From positions 62,001 through 126,000 of the forward strand of contig BLLK01000023.1 in NCBI GenBank assembly GCA_021927905.1: a stretch of DNA of 64,000 bases, written 5' to 3'. This document shows positions 11,433-22,400 of the stretch, piece by piece. A program made the translations under genes and the position numbers. The notes beneath the pieces are model-generated. The model had not been told where the DNA came from. It did not search any database and worked only from the letters and a program-made list of their open reading frames with translations. Source of the stretch: Chaetoceros tenuissimus. Its lineage: Eukaryota; Bacillariophyta; Thalassiosirophyceae; Chaetocerotales; Chaetocerotaceae. Within the stretch, counting starts at the first letter, position 1; every line of letters starts with the position of its first letter.

Positions 11433-12104
11433 CTAAACAAGAGATTTCACAGTAACGTTGGCCCAAGGGTTGACACGACCAAACGCATCAGGGGGGTGGT
11501 TGATTGTGGTGACCTGTAGTCCTACCATGGAGATCTGATGGTTAATCATATCAATGATGCTTTTGAGGTCATTTTTGTAGTGAAGCAAATACTTGTAAAT
11601 AATTTTCTGTTCAGCACCAGGTAGACCAGTCGCAGTAGGGCTAGTGTCATGATATTCCATAGTAAAAGAGGACCTCTCTCCCCCCAACATTTCGGTGCCA
11701 GCAACCTTGATTACATCTGAGGCGATCACAGCAGCAGTATAGTCAAGAATCTTCTCCTTTTTGTTTCCTTTCATGATGTTGACAAGAGGCAGGAACTTTG
11801 GCGTATTAATATTATGAACAAGGGTATCATCACATTCAATGCCATAGTACTCCATCTCCTTCAAGAAGGCTTGGCCGCTCTCTCCTTTCGGAAGGATAAC
11901 CTCTCCATGACGCATGAAATCAAGAACATATTGAAATCTATTTGCATTTCCTTCAATAAAGACTTCGTCTCCTCCTTCGTTCCATGTGTTTGATGCACAG
12001 CGTTCAAGAAGAGACCCAGGAAACTTTTCGAGTAGTGATTTTGATACTTGGTAGATGATTCCACCCACATTCAATTTAATTGTTGCGATGGATGAAGTAG
12101 ACAT
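11433..12104 (-). CDS. BTB/POZ (T1-type, KCTD-like) protein
   Basis: Single exon, 223 residues from the ATG at 12104 (MSTSSIATIKLNVGG). The first 100 residues are a potassium-channel tetramerisation-type BTB fold: LNVGGIIYQVSKSLLEKFPG, NRFQYVLDFMRHGEVILP, and FLKEMEYYGIE. There are no membrane segments, so it is not a channel. KCTD proteins commonly act as oligomeric adaptors, often for cullin-3 ubiquitin ligases; that role here is inference. The C-terminal half (about 110-223) is unrecognised. It is divergent from the MYND gene at 12553. Confidence 0.8.
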   Translation of the reverse strand: MSTSSIATIKLNVGGIIYQVSKSLLEKFPGSLLERCASNTWNEGGDEVFIEGNANRFQYVLDFMRHGEVILPKGESGQAFLKEMEYYGIECDDTLVHNINTPKFLPLVNIMKGNKKEKILDYTAAVIASDVIKVAGTEMLGGERSSFTMEYHDTSPTATGLPGAEQKIIYKYLLHYKNDLKSIIDMINHQISMVGLQVTTINHPPDAFGRVNPWANVTVKSLV

Positions 12105-12552
12105 ATTAGGGTCAAGTTTCAATGTTACTCACTGAGTTCAATTTCTATTTTATGTGTAGAGAATAGAAAGGACTGTATGAAAAGGAACTGAATCTGTCAG
12201 ACTGAATCAATCAAGTGGAATCAGTTGTCCCTCGGATCTGTCCAGAATTAAAAGGGGATACTCTGTCAATCTACATCATTTCTTTACAAAGCGAGATTTT
12301 GTGTTGTAAATAGAATAAGAAATCGAAAAGTTCACCATCTTGTTGCGTGATCAAGTAATATATCAAGCATCAATCTCTTTAGCTTCGGCTACGAAGGTAA
12401 GTGAAACTTAGCTCATTCCTTCAGATTTCATTTCGATATGGTACTAATCTCCATACCCAGTAGTCATCGACCACACTACTTTCGTTATTGAATTCAGTCC
12501 TACTAAATCAAGCTCCATTTTGACATCAGCCCAGCATCAAGTCTGCTGATCT
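12105..12552. promoter_or_regulatory. Shared divergent promoter, 448 bp, with possible 5' UTR intron
   Basis: Separates the BTB gene (minus) from the MYND gene (plus). A strong donor (GAAGGTAAGTG, near 12392) and later acceptor-like AG sites (ATTCAG near 12497) before the MYND ATG suggest a 5' UTR intron in the MYND transcript. RNA-seq would be needed to prove it. Confidence 0.35.
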
Positions 12553-14076
12553 ATGTTTCCAATGTCATTAACTATCCTTCAGAGAAAATGCAGTGGCTGT
12601 GGCAAAGTCGAGGACCCACAAGTGAGGAAGTTCAATGTCTGCGCAAAATGTGTTGAGCTAAAAATGATCCCTCATATATTTTGCTCAAAGGATTGTTTTC
12701 AAGCAAATTGGAAGATTCACAAGAAGGAGCATCAAGAGTTTTCCAGTATTGTATCTACGAGACTAAAATTACCCCAAGAAGATGAGGAAGAAGCAAAGCT
12801 TTATAAAGCATACAGGTCATTGAAGAGATCTAGAATGGAGACATGTGATGCCAACGTGATCTATGCGCGAATGATGACTACTGTATCAGCTGCCATTGTT
12901 AAAATGAATTTGAATAAAGCTGAGACTTTGTGCAGAAAGATAATCAAACTGTATCCTCTCGCTTCGGAACCGTACACTGAGCTGGGACTCATGAGATATT
13001 CATATTGTAAGTCTTCACATCTTCGTAGAAAAGAGGCTGCACAACTGTTTGAAATCTCCATTGTGAAGACTGCCCATTTTTTGTTGAATGGCAGCATGGA
13101 TGGCAACTTCAACTATACAGATCAAATCTACGAATTTCTCAAGGTACTGAATTACATCTTTGAAATGCAGAATGATTTAAATCGCAGCGAAGAAGTAGAT
13201 GTTCCCATTTTCAAAGCTGATTGGATAGTGAACGAGAAAAGGTATGCATCATTACACAGGTTCCATTTACAATTCATATTGGATAAAGATCGTTCAATTC
13301 CTTTCTTCACATATGGAGCAAAACGTCATTTTTCCATGATAGACGACTTTTCCTTGATAGACCCGAATTATGTCGGTGTATTAGATCTACTTTGGAAGCA
13401 GGAGATCTTGAAGATACTGGTCCGCTTGGGACTGATACATCAAGGACTCACACTTCAAGGTGTTCCAGTGCTTCATCACCATGGGCAAACATTCAGCCAT
13501 ATGGCAACAGAAGATCTACTTGCTGCTGAAACGGCATTCAAGGACGCATTCAAAGTGGCAAGTGACATCAAGTCGTTATTGGAATATTGTGTACGCGCAT
13601 GTGGCAAGTTTCCAGTAGATAGCGTCAAAAACCTATTGAAGTATGGAATTATGAGCAAATTTTCAGTACATTACATAGAGGAGCTTATACTAGATCCTTC
13701 CATCGTTCAAAGTGCTTACATTGCCCCCCTTGCATCTTTACTGGAAACAAGACAAGAGAAAAGTGAAGACGATGAAAACTTGACCCAAACAAGATCTCCA
13801 TTCTTCAATGGCGAATGGGTCATTGCTCATGGGCTCACTAGGCTATCGGCTGCTATCGGAAAGACTCTTAATAATACAGCTGCACTAGTGAAAAGCGATA
13901 CTTTGAACGAAGAAGGCCGGGTTGCAGTTTTTTTCGAAGAAGGTGGTCCTATCAAGTATCTGAAGCCTACAAATTTGAAGAAGGTAGTAGAAGTCCATGA
14001 AAAATATTCTTTCCTAGTATGCCTACCTGAGTCGGACCAATGGAAGTTTATGATGAAAGAAGGCCTGGCAGTTTGA
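12553..14076 (+). CDS. MYND-type zinc-finger protein (507 aa)
   Basis: Single exon. An N-terminal MYND finger (residues about 14-55) has CSGCGK, CAKC, FCSKDCFQANWKIHKKEH; the last zinc ligand is His where Cys is usual. MYND fingers bind short proline-rich peptides or partner proteins. The rest is helical, with TPR-like stretches around residues 90-180 and 300-360 (AETLCRKIIKLYPLASEPY; TAFKDAFKVASDIKSLLEYC), but no SET domain or catalytic motif. MYND proteins of this kind are numerous in diatoms. The exact role is unknown. Convergent with the Mn-SOD gene, 201 bp apart. Confidence 0.75.
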   Translation: MFPMSLTILQRKCSGCGKVEDPQVRKFNVCAKCVELKMIPHIFCSKDCFQANWKIHKKEHQEFSSIVSTRLKLPQEDEEEAKLYKAYRSLKRSRMETCDANVIYARMMTTVSAAIVKMNLNKAETLCRKIIKLYPLASEPYTELGLMRYSYCKSSHLRRKEAAQLFEISIVKTAHFLLNGSMDGNFNYTDQIYEFLKVLNYIFEMQNDLNRSEEVDVPIFKADWIVNEKRYASLHRFHLQFILDKDRSIPFFTYGAKRHFSMIDDFSLIDPNYVGVLDLLWKQEILKILVRLGLIHQGLTLQGVPVLHHHGQTFSHMATEDLLAAETAFKDAFKVASDIKSLLEYCVRACGKFPVDSVKNLLKYGIMSKFSVHYIEELILDPSIVQSAYIAPLASLLETRQEKSEDDENLTQTRSPFFNGEWVIAHGLTRLSAAIGKTLNNTAALVKSDTLNEEGRVAVFFEEGGPIKYLKPTNLKKVVEVHEKYSFLVCLPESDQWKFMMKEGLAV

Positions 14077-14277
14077 TGGCATTCTCGCAGCGGCAAAAAC
14101 AATTGCTTCGTCAACATCGAAGCAGCATAAAACACACAATAGTCACAATAATAATAAAGATTTACTAACGTTCAAACTATGGTTATACTTGTCAGCTTCA
14201 CAAAATAGTATTCAAATCTTGGTTCTAATTACTATCAAGACCTTTGCATACTTATGTACCGGTACTCATTGCAATCT

Positions 14278-15000
14278 CTACTTTGCAGCCACCAATCTTT
14301 CCTCTACAGTCTTCCAGTTAACGACATCAAAAACAGCATTCACATACTCTGGTCTTACATTTCTGTAATCAACATAGTACGCATGTTCCCAGACATCAAT
14401 TCCCAACAAAGGTTTAAGTCCAGTAGTAGCCTCAAGAGGATCCTGATTTGCACAAGTCGCAACCTCAATCTTTCCAGTCTGAGTATTCAATCCAAGCCAA
14501 CCCCATCCCGATCCCTGAACCGCAATAGACTTTGCACTCAAATCCTTCTTCATAGCATCAACACTTCCGAATGATTCTTCAATCGCAGCCTTGAGTGGTC
14601 CATCTGTGATTTCGGACTCATCCTTGGAGCAAAGATTCTCCCAGAAAAGAGTGTGATTGATGTGTCCTCCTCCGTTGAACTTGAGAGCACCTTCCAGTCC
14701 GATAATGGTGGATACATCTCCAGCTGAGACTGCAGCATCGAGTTTCTCAAGGGTGACATTCAAGTTAGTCACATATGTATTATGATGCTTGGAGTGATGA
14801 ATGGTCATGGTCTCTGCTGATACCACTGGTTCAATTGCGTTGTAGTCGTATGGCAAATCTGGTAGAGTGTGTTTGCCTCCTGATGGTGCGGAGGAAAGCA
14901 TTGCAGCTGCCTTTTTTGCAACCTCCTTTGGCATGGAGGACGAGCGAAGGTTTGCTGCCGCACGGAGAGTAGATGGGATGATGAGTTTACCTGCTGTCAT
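14278..15000 (-). CDS. SOD2: Manganese superoxide dismutase
   Basis: Converts superoxide to oxygen and hydrogen peroxide. Single exon, 240 residues. The metal-site pattern is complete: HHSKHHNTYV (first His ligand and gateway Tyr), GGGHINHTLFW (second His), and GIDVWEHAYYVDY (Asp and His). The glycine-rich GHINH and VQGSGWGWLG with Gln are typical of the Mn rather than the Fe type. The first 45 residues are basic, Ala/Ser-rich and lack acids, and read as a mitochondrial presequence without an ER signal peptide, so matrix location is likely. Start at the ATG at 15000. Confidence 0.93.
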   Translation of the reverse strand: MTAGKLIIPSTLRAAANLRSSSMPKEVAKKAAAMLSSAPSGGKHTLPDLPYDYNAIEPVVSAETMTIHHSKHHNTYVTNLNVTLEKLDAAVSAGDVSTIIGLEGALKFNGGGHINHTLFWENLCSKDESEITDGPLKAAIEESFGSVDAMKKDLSAKSIAVQGSGWGWLGLNTQTGKIEVATCANQDPLEATTGLKPLLGIDVWEHAYYVDYRNVRPEYVNAVFDVVNWKTVEERLVAAK

Positions 15001-15900
15001 TTTGATATTCTGTATTGAATCAATGTGATGTGTTGGAAATTCTTTTGATGAAATCTTTTTGAGTTTCTTTTTGGTAGTAAATTCACAACTTGTTGCGTGA
15101 GTAAGTTGCGCATGGCTAGAAATTTTTTATATGGCTATAAAGTGTAACTAATTTTCCGTTCTATCTATTTTACACCTTTTTAGCCCAGCCCGCCTCATTT
15201 CAAACCACAGCCATCGAAAGTCTTCAAAACACAACACATGTAATGAAAACAAAAACAAAATACAACAAGTATTGTTGTAACCAAATGCACCTGGCTCTCC
15301 ACACAGAGAGACTATATGCAAGCCAAAATATAGCCCAAGTACCTACTCCCACCACTGAATACAGCGGTATGACGAAATCTGGATGAGAATAGCTCCTTCG
15401 AAGACGAATTGTAGCATCAATGTAAGTCAAATGTTTCATTTCATTGTTCATCTCTCACTTTACAAAATCTCACTGCTCTTCATCCACAAAGGCTCCTGAC
15501 AAGCAGAAGTAAGGCATTTGCCTCTTTTCAAAGCCATAATACAATTCGAAATAGAAAAAACACAACAATCAACCTCACAAGATACTATTTAGTCAACCCG
15601 AGTCCCAAGTGAGCCAGCTATCAGTATCTTGATTGAGCGTAACTGAAGAAACCACTGCAAAAGTTAAAGTGTTCACAGTTTAGGGTTCTGTGGCATCTGT
15701 CTATTGACAGGTACGTCCCCTTGCAGTGGTTTTCTTTTCAGGAGCGAAACACACATCTCTATATGGCGAAGTGCAATTAAATTGCATACTTTAGTCTGAG
15801 TGTTTCAATGTGTTAGCTACCCAACCCCATACCCAACAATCAACCTGTCTAATGTCATAATATAAACATATATAAATTTAAATACGAAATTAGATTTAGA
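15001..15900. other. Intergenic region, 900 bp, with repeats facing the recombinase gene
   Basis: Contains the SOD promoter and sequence downstream of the recombinase gene. AAGTTG-N4-TGGCTAGA occurs at 15103-15120 and recurs with an N2 spacer at 18355-18370. A nested inverted repeat at 15645-15736 holds GTTCACAG-N7-TTCTGTGG, which also recurs at 18441. An open frame at 15224-15451 on the minus strand has no family features and is not called. Confidence 0.5.
15645..15736. repeat. Nested inverted repeat downstream of the recombinase gene
   Basis: Outer arms AAACCACTGCAA (15649-15660) and TTGCAGTGGTTT (15721-15732) are perfect inverted copies about 60 bases apart. Inside lies GTTCACAG TTTAGGG TTCTGTGG (15671-15693), itself an imperfect palindrome. 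The inner motif recurs in the same orientation on the other side of the recombinase gene. It may be an element end or recombinase binding site; a structured RNA is the alternative. Confidence 0.45.
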
Positions 15901-18215
15901 TTATTCCTCAGCATCTTCCTGAGGCTCTTCCTGTGCTTCTTTCATTTTCTTAAGCCAAGTCGCAACACTGGACCTTGACATATTCTTCTTGCTCATGTCC
16001 AAGGAAATTTGATTGCCAATTCCAGAGACTGTATTCTTAGACCTACCTTTAGCACTAGTATCCAAGTTTAGAACATTTCTATACTCAACCATCACCAATT
16101 CTTGGATTCCCAAGACTCTTTGCTTTAATAAAGATGATTGATCCTGTGTCTGCTTTAGTATATTAAAATCTTCATCTGTCATACAAAGAGAAATAAATTC
16201 AAGCCCACGCTCAACTTTCTTCTTACTACCTCTTGATGTATTTGGAACTTCCCATGCCTTTATTGCTTCCTTTGATCTCACATTACGAAAACTTCCTTTC
16301 CCATGGAAATATAACAGACATTGTGATATTGACTTAACATCTGCCTGTGGAACATTTGCTACACCTCCACCAGTAAGTTGACTTGCCTCAGCCAATGTCG
16401 CAACTAGAGATCTTGGTCTCTGTACTGTTACAGATGCTGTAGAGACACCTGTGGCTACAGGCAATGCTACCTGTTGAGGTGTGGACATAACTTGAGGAGT
16501 TGTAATAATGGTATTTGTTGTGAGTATGTTTTCTTGCACACATCGATCTAGCTGATGAGTACAAGTTGCAACTGAGAGTTGAAGAGATTGAAGAGCTGAT
16601 AGAACCATTTGATGGTTGCTACCATCTTCAACTAAGGAAGCAGTAACAAAGGATTCCTTTAGCTTTGTGCTCCATGCTACAAGCTGCTGCATAGCTGACA
16701 TTTCATTTCTGCCAATATCACAATCATTTCCCACTGTAACAAGTTTGTGGATAATCTCATGGCTTGGATGGTCAACACGAATATCATTGAAGTACATAAT
16801 GGCAGAAGCTACAACTTCTTCTATCATTGGGCGGAGTTTCCCTTCCCTTCCAAATAGATTGGTGAAGTGAGGATCATAATGGACAAGTTTATCAATAAAC
16901 TTATTGAAAACCTCAACATTTTCAGGTCCCAAAGAAAAGAAGGTTGGAGCAGCTGGCGCCATGTGGCAATCTTGGTACTCACACAAGCCTAAGCCTCCTG
17001 GCAAGGTATTCATAGGATTATTCCTGTCCACATATCTATCACTATTTGATCCACTAGCATGACCAGACCTATTGGTCTCTTCAGTATCATTAATATCCCT
17101 ATGAATGCGCAGTGTTGTTGTTGCTCCATATCTCAAAGATTTTGCACTGTAGTGCTTTTGGAGGTCCTTTGGAATTGATCTGCGGATTGTACTTGTAAGC
17201 ACTTTAGTGACAGCATCCTTCTTTTTCTTTTGTAATTCAAAGAAAGTACAATCAGCACCAGATCCCCTATTTTCAAATGCATTAGCTGGTCTAATTAATC
17301 CATCTGCCATTACAATATGTAGAAACATGCAAAAATAAAAGTCTGTCAAATAAGTCTCAGGTCCATATCTCATGTGAACAAAGCACATGGCATAACGCAT
17401 GAGGGTTTTGGCTTCCCTCCAAAGTCCAACAGTACACCTGAGGAATGGGTCGTATCTGAATTCATTCCACTTAAGGAATTTTACTTCCCCCCCACGCCCA
17501 TCAGCATGGTATGTAGTTGCTATGTAGGACATCTTATTGTAGTGACTAGGGGATGGATTTCTAAAATGATAAAAGGAATGTTAGTTCTGCAGAGGATGAA
17601 GTTTGTCAATAGGATATTTACTTACTGAAATAACTGTCTTTGAATAAAGGTCAAGTCAATGTTTGATGTAGTTGCGTCCTTACTTGTAGATCCAATAGTA
17701 AGAGGTCTGTAAGTTCTGTTTCTGAGATCCCTATAAAGAGGAAAAGTTTTATCATCAATCGGTTCTTCCATATTATGTTGGGTCCTGCGCAGGGAGGAGG
17801 TAAAGCTTGCCACTAAGTCTTTCCACCAAGACATATGCTCCACTTCTGGTTCCTTCAGCCATGGATGACTTGGGAATGTTTTACTCAAAATAACCCTCAC
17901 TCTACAGAAGTAACCTTTGGCGCTCCCTTCTGCTAGAGGTCTTGGTTCAGTAGTGTTCCTATTCAAGTAGGGATTTGTTTGTAGCCAGTCTAAGAAATCT
18001 GTTAAGATGATCACTGCGTTCTCTTCTTCTACATCTTCATAAGTGAGTTTGTCAATTGAAGGTAATTTTTTCTCAACTGAAAGGAATGTATTGAAGTGGT
18101 CACAAGCTGCTTTATCATAATTTTGCGTGGACTCTGCATTCTGGATCTGGCGTGGGACAAGGCTAGACCTGCCTGTTGGGGAGGTAGAAGGTCTGCTATT
18201 ACTATTATCATTCAT
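15901..18215 (-). mobile_element. Tyrosine recombinase gene, Crypton-like DNA transposon candidate
   Basis: Two exons (18215-17626, 17560-15901; 65-bp intron, phase 2) join into an open frame of 749 residues. Residues about 25-150 form a SAM-like core-binding domain. The catalytic part follows: Arg in ADGRGGEVKFL (about 219), KSLRYGATTT (Arg about 340, with Lys in the usual His place), GHASGS (His about 364) and SDRYVDR (nucleophile Tyr about 373). Such enzymes cut and join DNA through a covalent tyrosine link. The C-terminal 370 residues, with a Lys-rich tail, probably bind DNA but are unrecognised. No reverse transcriptase, RNase H or other element gene is nearby, which argues for a Crypton-like element or a domesticated recombinase rather than a DIRS-type retroelement. 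The frame looks whole. Confidence 0.7.
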
Positions 18216-18309
18216 CTTGACAAGTTTTTAAGTTTATGAAGGTGAAAACAAAATGGTGTTCACTCAATGTTGTGTCGTTGGAAAAAAAAGAAGAAAAATC
18301 AGCATTTCT

Positions 18310-18412
18310 CGTGCGTGGCAACTTGCGTGGTGCTCTAGCTGTATTCTGCAGCGCAAGTTGAGTGGCTAGAGTGATTGTACGTGGAGCGCAACTTGCGCAC
18401 TTTCGTGCGCAA
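18310..18412. repeat. Cluster of GCGCAAC inverted repeats
   Basis: GCGCAACTTGCGC (18386-18398) is a palindrome around one central base. TTGCGCAC (18393-18400) and GTGCGCAA (18405-18412) form a perfect 8-bp stem with a TTTC loop. Related copies are GCAACTTGCG near 18319 and GCGCAAGTTG at 18351. GC-rich palindromes stand out in this AT-rich window. Binding sites for the recombinase or for an unknown regulator are both possible. Confidence 0.5.
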
Positions 18413-18433
18413 CCTGTGAATTTTTGTGATGAG

Positions 18434-18467
18434 AAAGATCGTTCACAGAATTCTGTGGTGGATCTTT
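18434..18467. repeat. 34-base imperfect palindrome centred on GAATTC
   Basis: AAAGATC (18434-18440) and GATCTTT (18461-18467) flank the perfect palindrome CACAGAATTCTGTG (18444-18457), with three mismatched bases in each arm. The motif GTTCACAG...TTCTGTGG is shared with 15671-15693 across the recombinase gene, in the same orientation. Confidence 0.5.
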
Positions 18468-18697
18468 GCTAGGGGGTAGGGGATAGAGAGAGCAGCTATT
18501 ATACAAAGTACGAAAATTAGGCGCGCTCTTTCTACACGACTAAAAAATGAAGCAGACGCAAAATCCAAATCAGTGAAGCAAGGTAACACACACTGGTACC
18601 TGAATGAATGCTATGAAATGCAATGGCTTATATACATGATATAGCATTAGAAACATATACAAAAGAATAGCATCGACATAAACCTAATAATTGAAAA

Positions 18698-19191
18698 ATG
18701 AGCGGACAATTCCTTAGACTAAATGGAGAAATGCTAAATAGAGGAGATGGACAAGGTGGCATCTTTAGCATCGTTGGAGAGTGCTTAGCATTTGACGGAG
18801 AGACTATTACTTTGAAAGCTGCGGATGGAGTAGAGATTCAGTTTTTAAATCAAGGAGGATTGGATTTGCAAATGGTATGTATGATATAGTATGAATAGCT
18901 TCAAGGGTTTGATTGTGTAGTATGTGTGTGAATGATATATCTCATGTTTGTTGATCTAATCTGTCATAGGGAAGCTTTATTGAAGTTATGGGAGCACATA
19001 GTGAAGAGGGCAATCAGGTAAGCAGCATAGTATGTAGAAATGACTTTACTTCCCATACAGCCTAGACTGACTTTTGCGTATTTGTTTCATAGGCATTTAT
19101 TGCAAGAGAGCTGGGAAGTGACTTTGACTTGAGTTTGTACAATGAACTTCTTACCAAGGTTATACCGACAAGATCACAATACTTTGCATAA
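18698..19191 (+). CDS. RPA3: Replication protein A 14-kDa subunit (RPA3/Rfa3-like)
   Basis: Three short exons (18698-18874, 18970-19017, 19093-19191; all phase 0) give 107 residues, the normal size of RPA3. The protein is a single OB fold: VGECLAFDGETITLKAADG, then GSFIEVMGAH, ending with DFDLSLYNELL, the conserved C-terminal helix of RPA3 ('D-L-x-L-Y-N-E'). RPA3 holds the RPA trimer together on single-stranded DNA in replication and repair. The 48-bp middle exon codes for 16 residues. It sits between the recombinase gene and the Z1-like ATPase gene and is convergent with the latter. Confidence 0.8.
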
Positions 19192-19421
19192 GCATATACA
19201 CGATTAGGAAGATTGGTGCGAAAATAGGGGCAACAAAAGAAGAAGAGATAAGAGGTGCTAATGCAACACACAAAACTGCTTGATAATGTTTAGTAATTAA
19301 TCTCTTGATAATGAGAAAAAGATATTATTTCCTAGGATACGAACACTTAAGTAACTATGGCTGTGCTTTGCACACCACCTTGAAATCTGAGAGGACAATC
19401 GGTAAATAGCTCCGCGAAACA

Positions 19422-22400
19422 TTAAAAACTATATTCTGAAGATCTACGTTTCTTTTTGTGGTGGAGATCACTACGAGTTCGATTGGTTGAACCTTGAATA
19501 CGTTTAAATCCGGTGGAACCTTTTCTCATTGTATCTTGAGTCTGAATCTGCACAGGGAGTGTTGTATCTTGAGTCACAATGTGTGCATCTTCTTCTTCGT
19601 CAATTGTGTGATTTTCAGAAGGAGAGCTGAAATCGGAACCAAGTGGTGATTCATTGATGGCAGTGTCTTGGGATACAGCACGAATATTGTCTTTAGAAGA
19701 GGCCGCGCATTTGATAGGCGTACGTGAAGGCCTCCCTATGGACACCATTTGAATGGGATGTTGACTAGCCGAGTCTTCTTCGACTTCATTGATCGATAGA
19801 GAACTGTCTGTCTCTGATATACTATCGCCCTGGTTCTCCTCTTCTTCTAACAAACTATCAGATGTTTCCTCCTCGTCATCTGATTTAGGGATGTCTCCCA
19901 TTTCCTCGTTCATGAACAATTTCAATCTCTTGGGACTGTGAACTCTGTATGCAATAGCATGTTTTGTGCTATTTTTTTTATCTTTGTCGATGATGGTATT
20001 GTCACAAAAGCTTCTTAGCACTTGATTGGCTTGTTTCTTTTTCAAGATGATTTCTTCAACCTCCTCAATGTCATGAATGATATCATCTCTGTCAAAATTG
20101 TGGTTGTTGCCTCTAGAAAGTCGAGCAATACTTCTCAATACAGCCTGCGCGTTGAAATCGTCCCAAATCATCTCCTTCACCTCTTCTTCTAGGGAGTTCA
20201 GTTCCATAGGTGCTTCCTCAAAAGGAATTCTTTCTCGAAACAGTTCACGTTGTCCTTTTTGTTTTCCAATCTCTCTGAATGTATGTAGTACAAAATTTAA
20301 TGCATGAGGAAATTTTTCATTGGATCCAGCCAAAGCCTCAGCCAGAGTATTCCCTTCTTCATTCATGCGTCGGTGGACTTCGTTGATAAATTTCTGCATT
20401 TCTCTCGAGGTGTGAAAATCACTTCGAGTTGAAAGAAGCGTCACTGTTTCGAATCCATTTTCTATTAGAATACTCTTTCCATTAAATGTAGCTCGTCCTA
20501 TAGTCTGAAGAACATTGCAACTATTATGTGCACGACCAAGGGACACTATCATATGCGTCGGTACTCTTTTCGCTGAACGAAACGAGATTCCTCGACACAT
20601 TTTGGCGAATCCAAAGATGAAGACGGGCATTTTCAGACCGGACTCTGCGTTTGCATCAATATGTTCCAAAACTTCACTTATTGTTTTCTTCTTCCAGGTA
20701 TCTGTATCCCATATTTCATTTGGAAAACGAACAGAGATTCCTTTCCCTGTAAATGTAATGACAACAACATCCTTCCTTTGATTTCCATAGTATTTTTGAA
20801 CAGCATTGGCCTTGTCTGTGATGTTGCATAGTGCAATAGTTCTAGGACACGAGCAGTCCAAGACAAGAACTCCTTTCTGATTCTCAGGATTCGACAAGGC
20901 ATCATCATACAGATGTAGGACTTTCTCATTTGCGTAAGGAATACCTTCTATAACAGAATTCTTTGTCAATTCATTTTGTTTCAGATATACTCCTTTCCTA
21001 TTTACTGCGAGAGTCTTCATATCGTCAATGCTGACGTACTCCTCGTTTGGTTCAAGATTTAGTAGAGCAATGACATGTCCAGGGCGTTTATTGTCACCAT
21101 ACATGAGCTCAATTATTAATGGCACAGGTGATGCCGAGATATAGATTTCCAAAGCTGCATTCATGTCGAGAAAGTTTTGTAGAGCCTTCTCAAATTTTTG
21201 CTCTTTGGCAGGTGTTCTATACATCGCATCGGCTTCGTCGACAATCAAAATAAATTTCCCATTTGGGACTTTAACTAAGAAAAGGTAAATTTGTCAAGAG
21301 TGAGTTTGATGTTGAGAAAATAAGTACTACAACTTTCGACGCTCTTCATGTTTATTGTAATTGTACTGGAATACTCTATCCCCTATCAAACGCATAAATT
21401 TGAACTTATTTCATGAAAGTGGGCATGTTGCGAGTGGCTTACCTCGATATTGTTCAATAGCTGTACAAGCTTTCTTTACCTGTGCTTCTGTATCAGCAAT
21501 TAGTAAAGTCCCTCCATGTTCTGAACCGAAAGCAATATCAATTAGATCTGTTTTCGCCTTTGCACTATGACCATCTCGTCTACCTGATGCAACATGAATA
21601 TGCTCCTTTGCCATTTTTGTACCTTCAGAAAAGCTAAGATGCTTTTGATGTAAATCAATGGACTCATCAACGCCTTTCGTTAGAACAATCAACGGCATTT
21701 TCAACAAGCCACACATACTCTGCACAACACCTAGAAGGAATTTTAGAATGATTTTAGCCAACAACGCCTACAAAAATGTTAGAATTACTTTTCAGCATTA
21801 ACTTACCTTTCACCGAACTTTTACCAGATTGAGTCCTGCCAGCAATGACCATTTGTTGTGGTCTATATTCTTCGTTGTTTAATAAATCTGGAGTTCCTGC
21901 TAATTCATCAATTGCTATGAGAGACTTTGTTATCAATTCTTTGTAAATGCTACAACTAGCACGGAGTTTGTCTGTCATGATATCTTCTATACACTTTTGA
22001 ATAAAATCATTAAGCGACCTTTCATCTTGAGGCCTTAAAATTGAATACCTTTCATCAAATGGTTTTCGCATTAGGTCTATAAGCTCCTCTCTTTTTTTCT
22101 CTTCAATAATGATCTCATCGCGAATTTTATGACGCAACTTCCGCTCTTCTTCTTCTGCCTGGTTTCGAGCTTTATCATCAGCAGCAATGCAAAACCGTTC
22201 AAATTCCTCCTCTGTAAACTCGTTTAGGATAGCTTCATCTGTTTTCCCTTCTCGTCTCCAGCTTTCCAATAATCTGATCACGGTTAGAAGATCAGACCTT
22301 GCGTTTTTAGTGAGACCCGCAAATCCTTCTTCGTGCATACTCTGTTTTGAAGAGATTAAAGCATCAATGGAAACTATTTTCGCACCTTTCAGTTTTCTCG

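Larger units (their letters stand above)
18216..18697. other. Intergenic region, 482 bp, dense in palindromes
   Basis: Upstream of both the recombinase gene (minus) and RPA3 (plus). The stretch 18310-18470 carries several GCGCAAC-type palindromes and a 34-base imperfect palindrome, annotated separately. The part nearer RPA3 (18500-18690) is ordinary AT-rich promoter-like sequence. Confidence 0.5.

Noticed and set aside
15224-15451. 75-codon minus-strand open frame rich in aromatic residues
   Set aside because: Looks hydrophobic by chance from AT-rich sequence; no family match and no neighbour context.
15901-18215. Reading the recombinase as part of a DIRS/Ngaro retroelement
   Set aside because: No reverse transcriptase or RNase H coding sequence lies on either side within the window.
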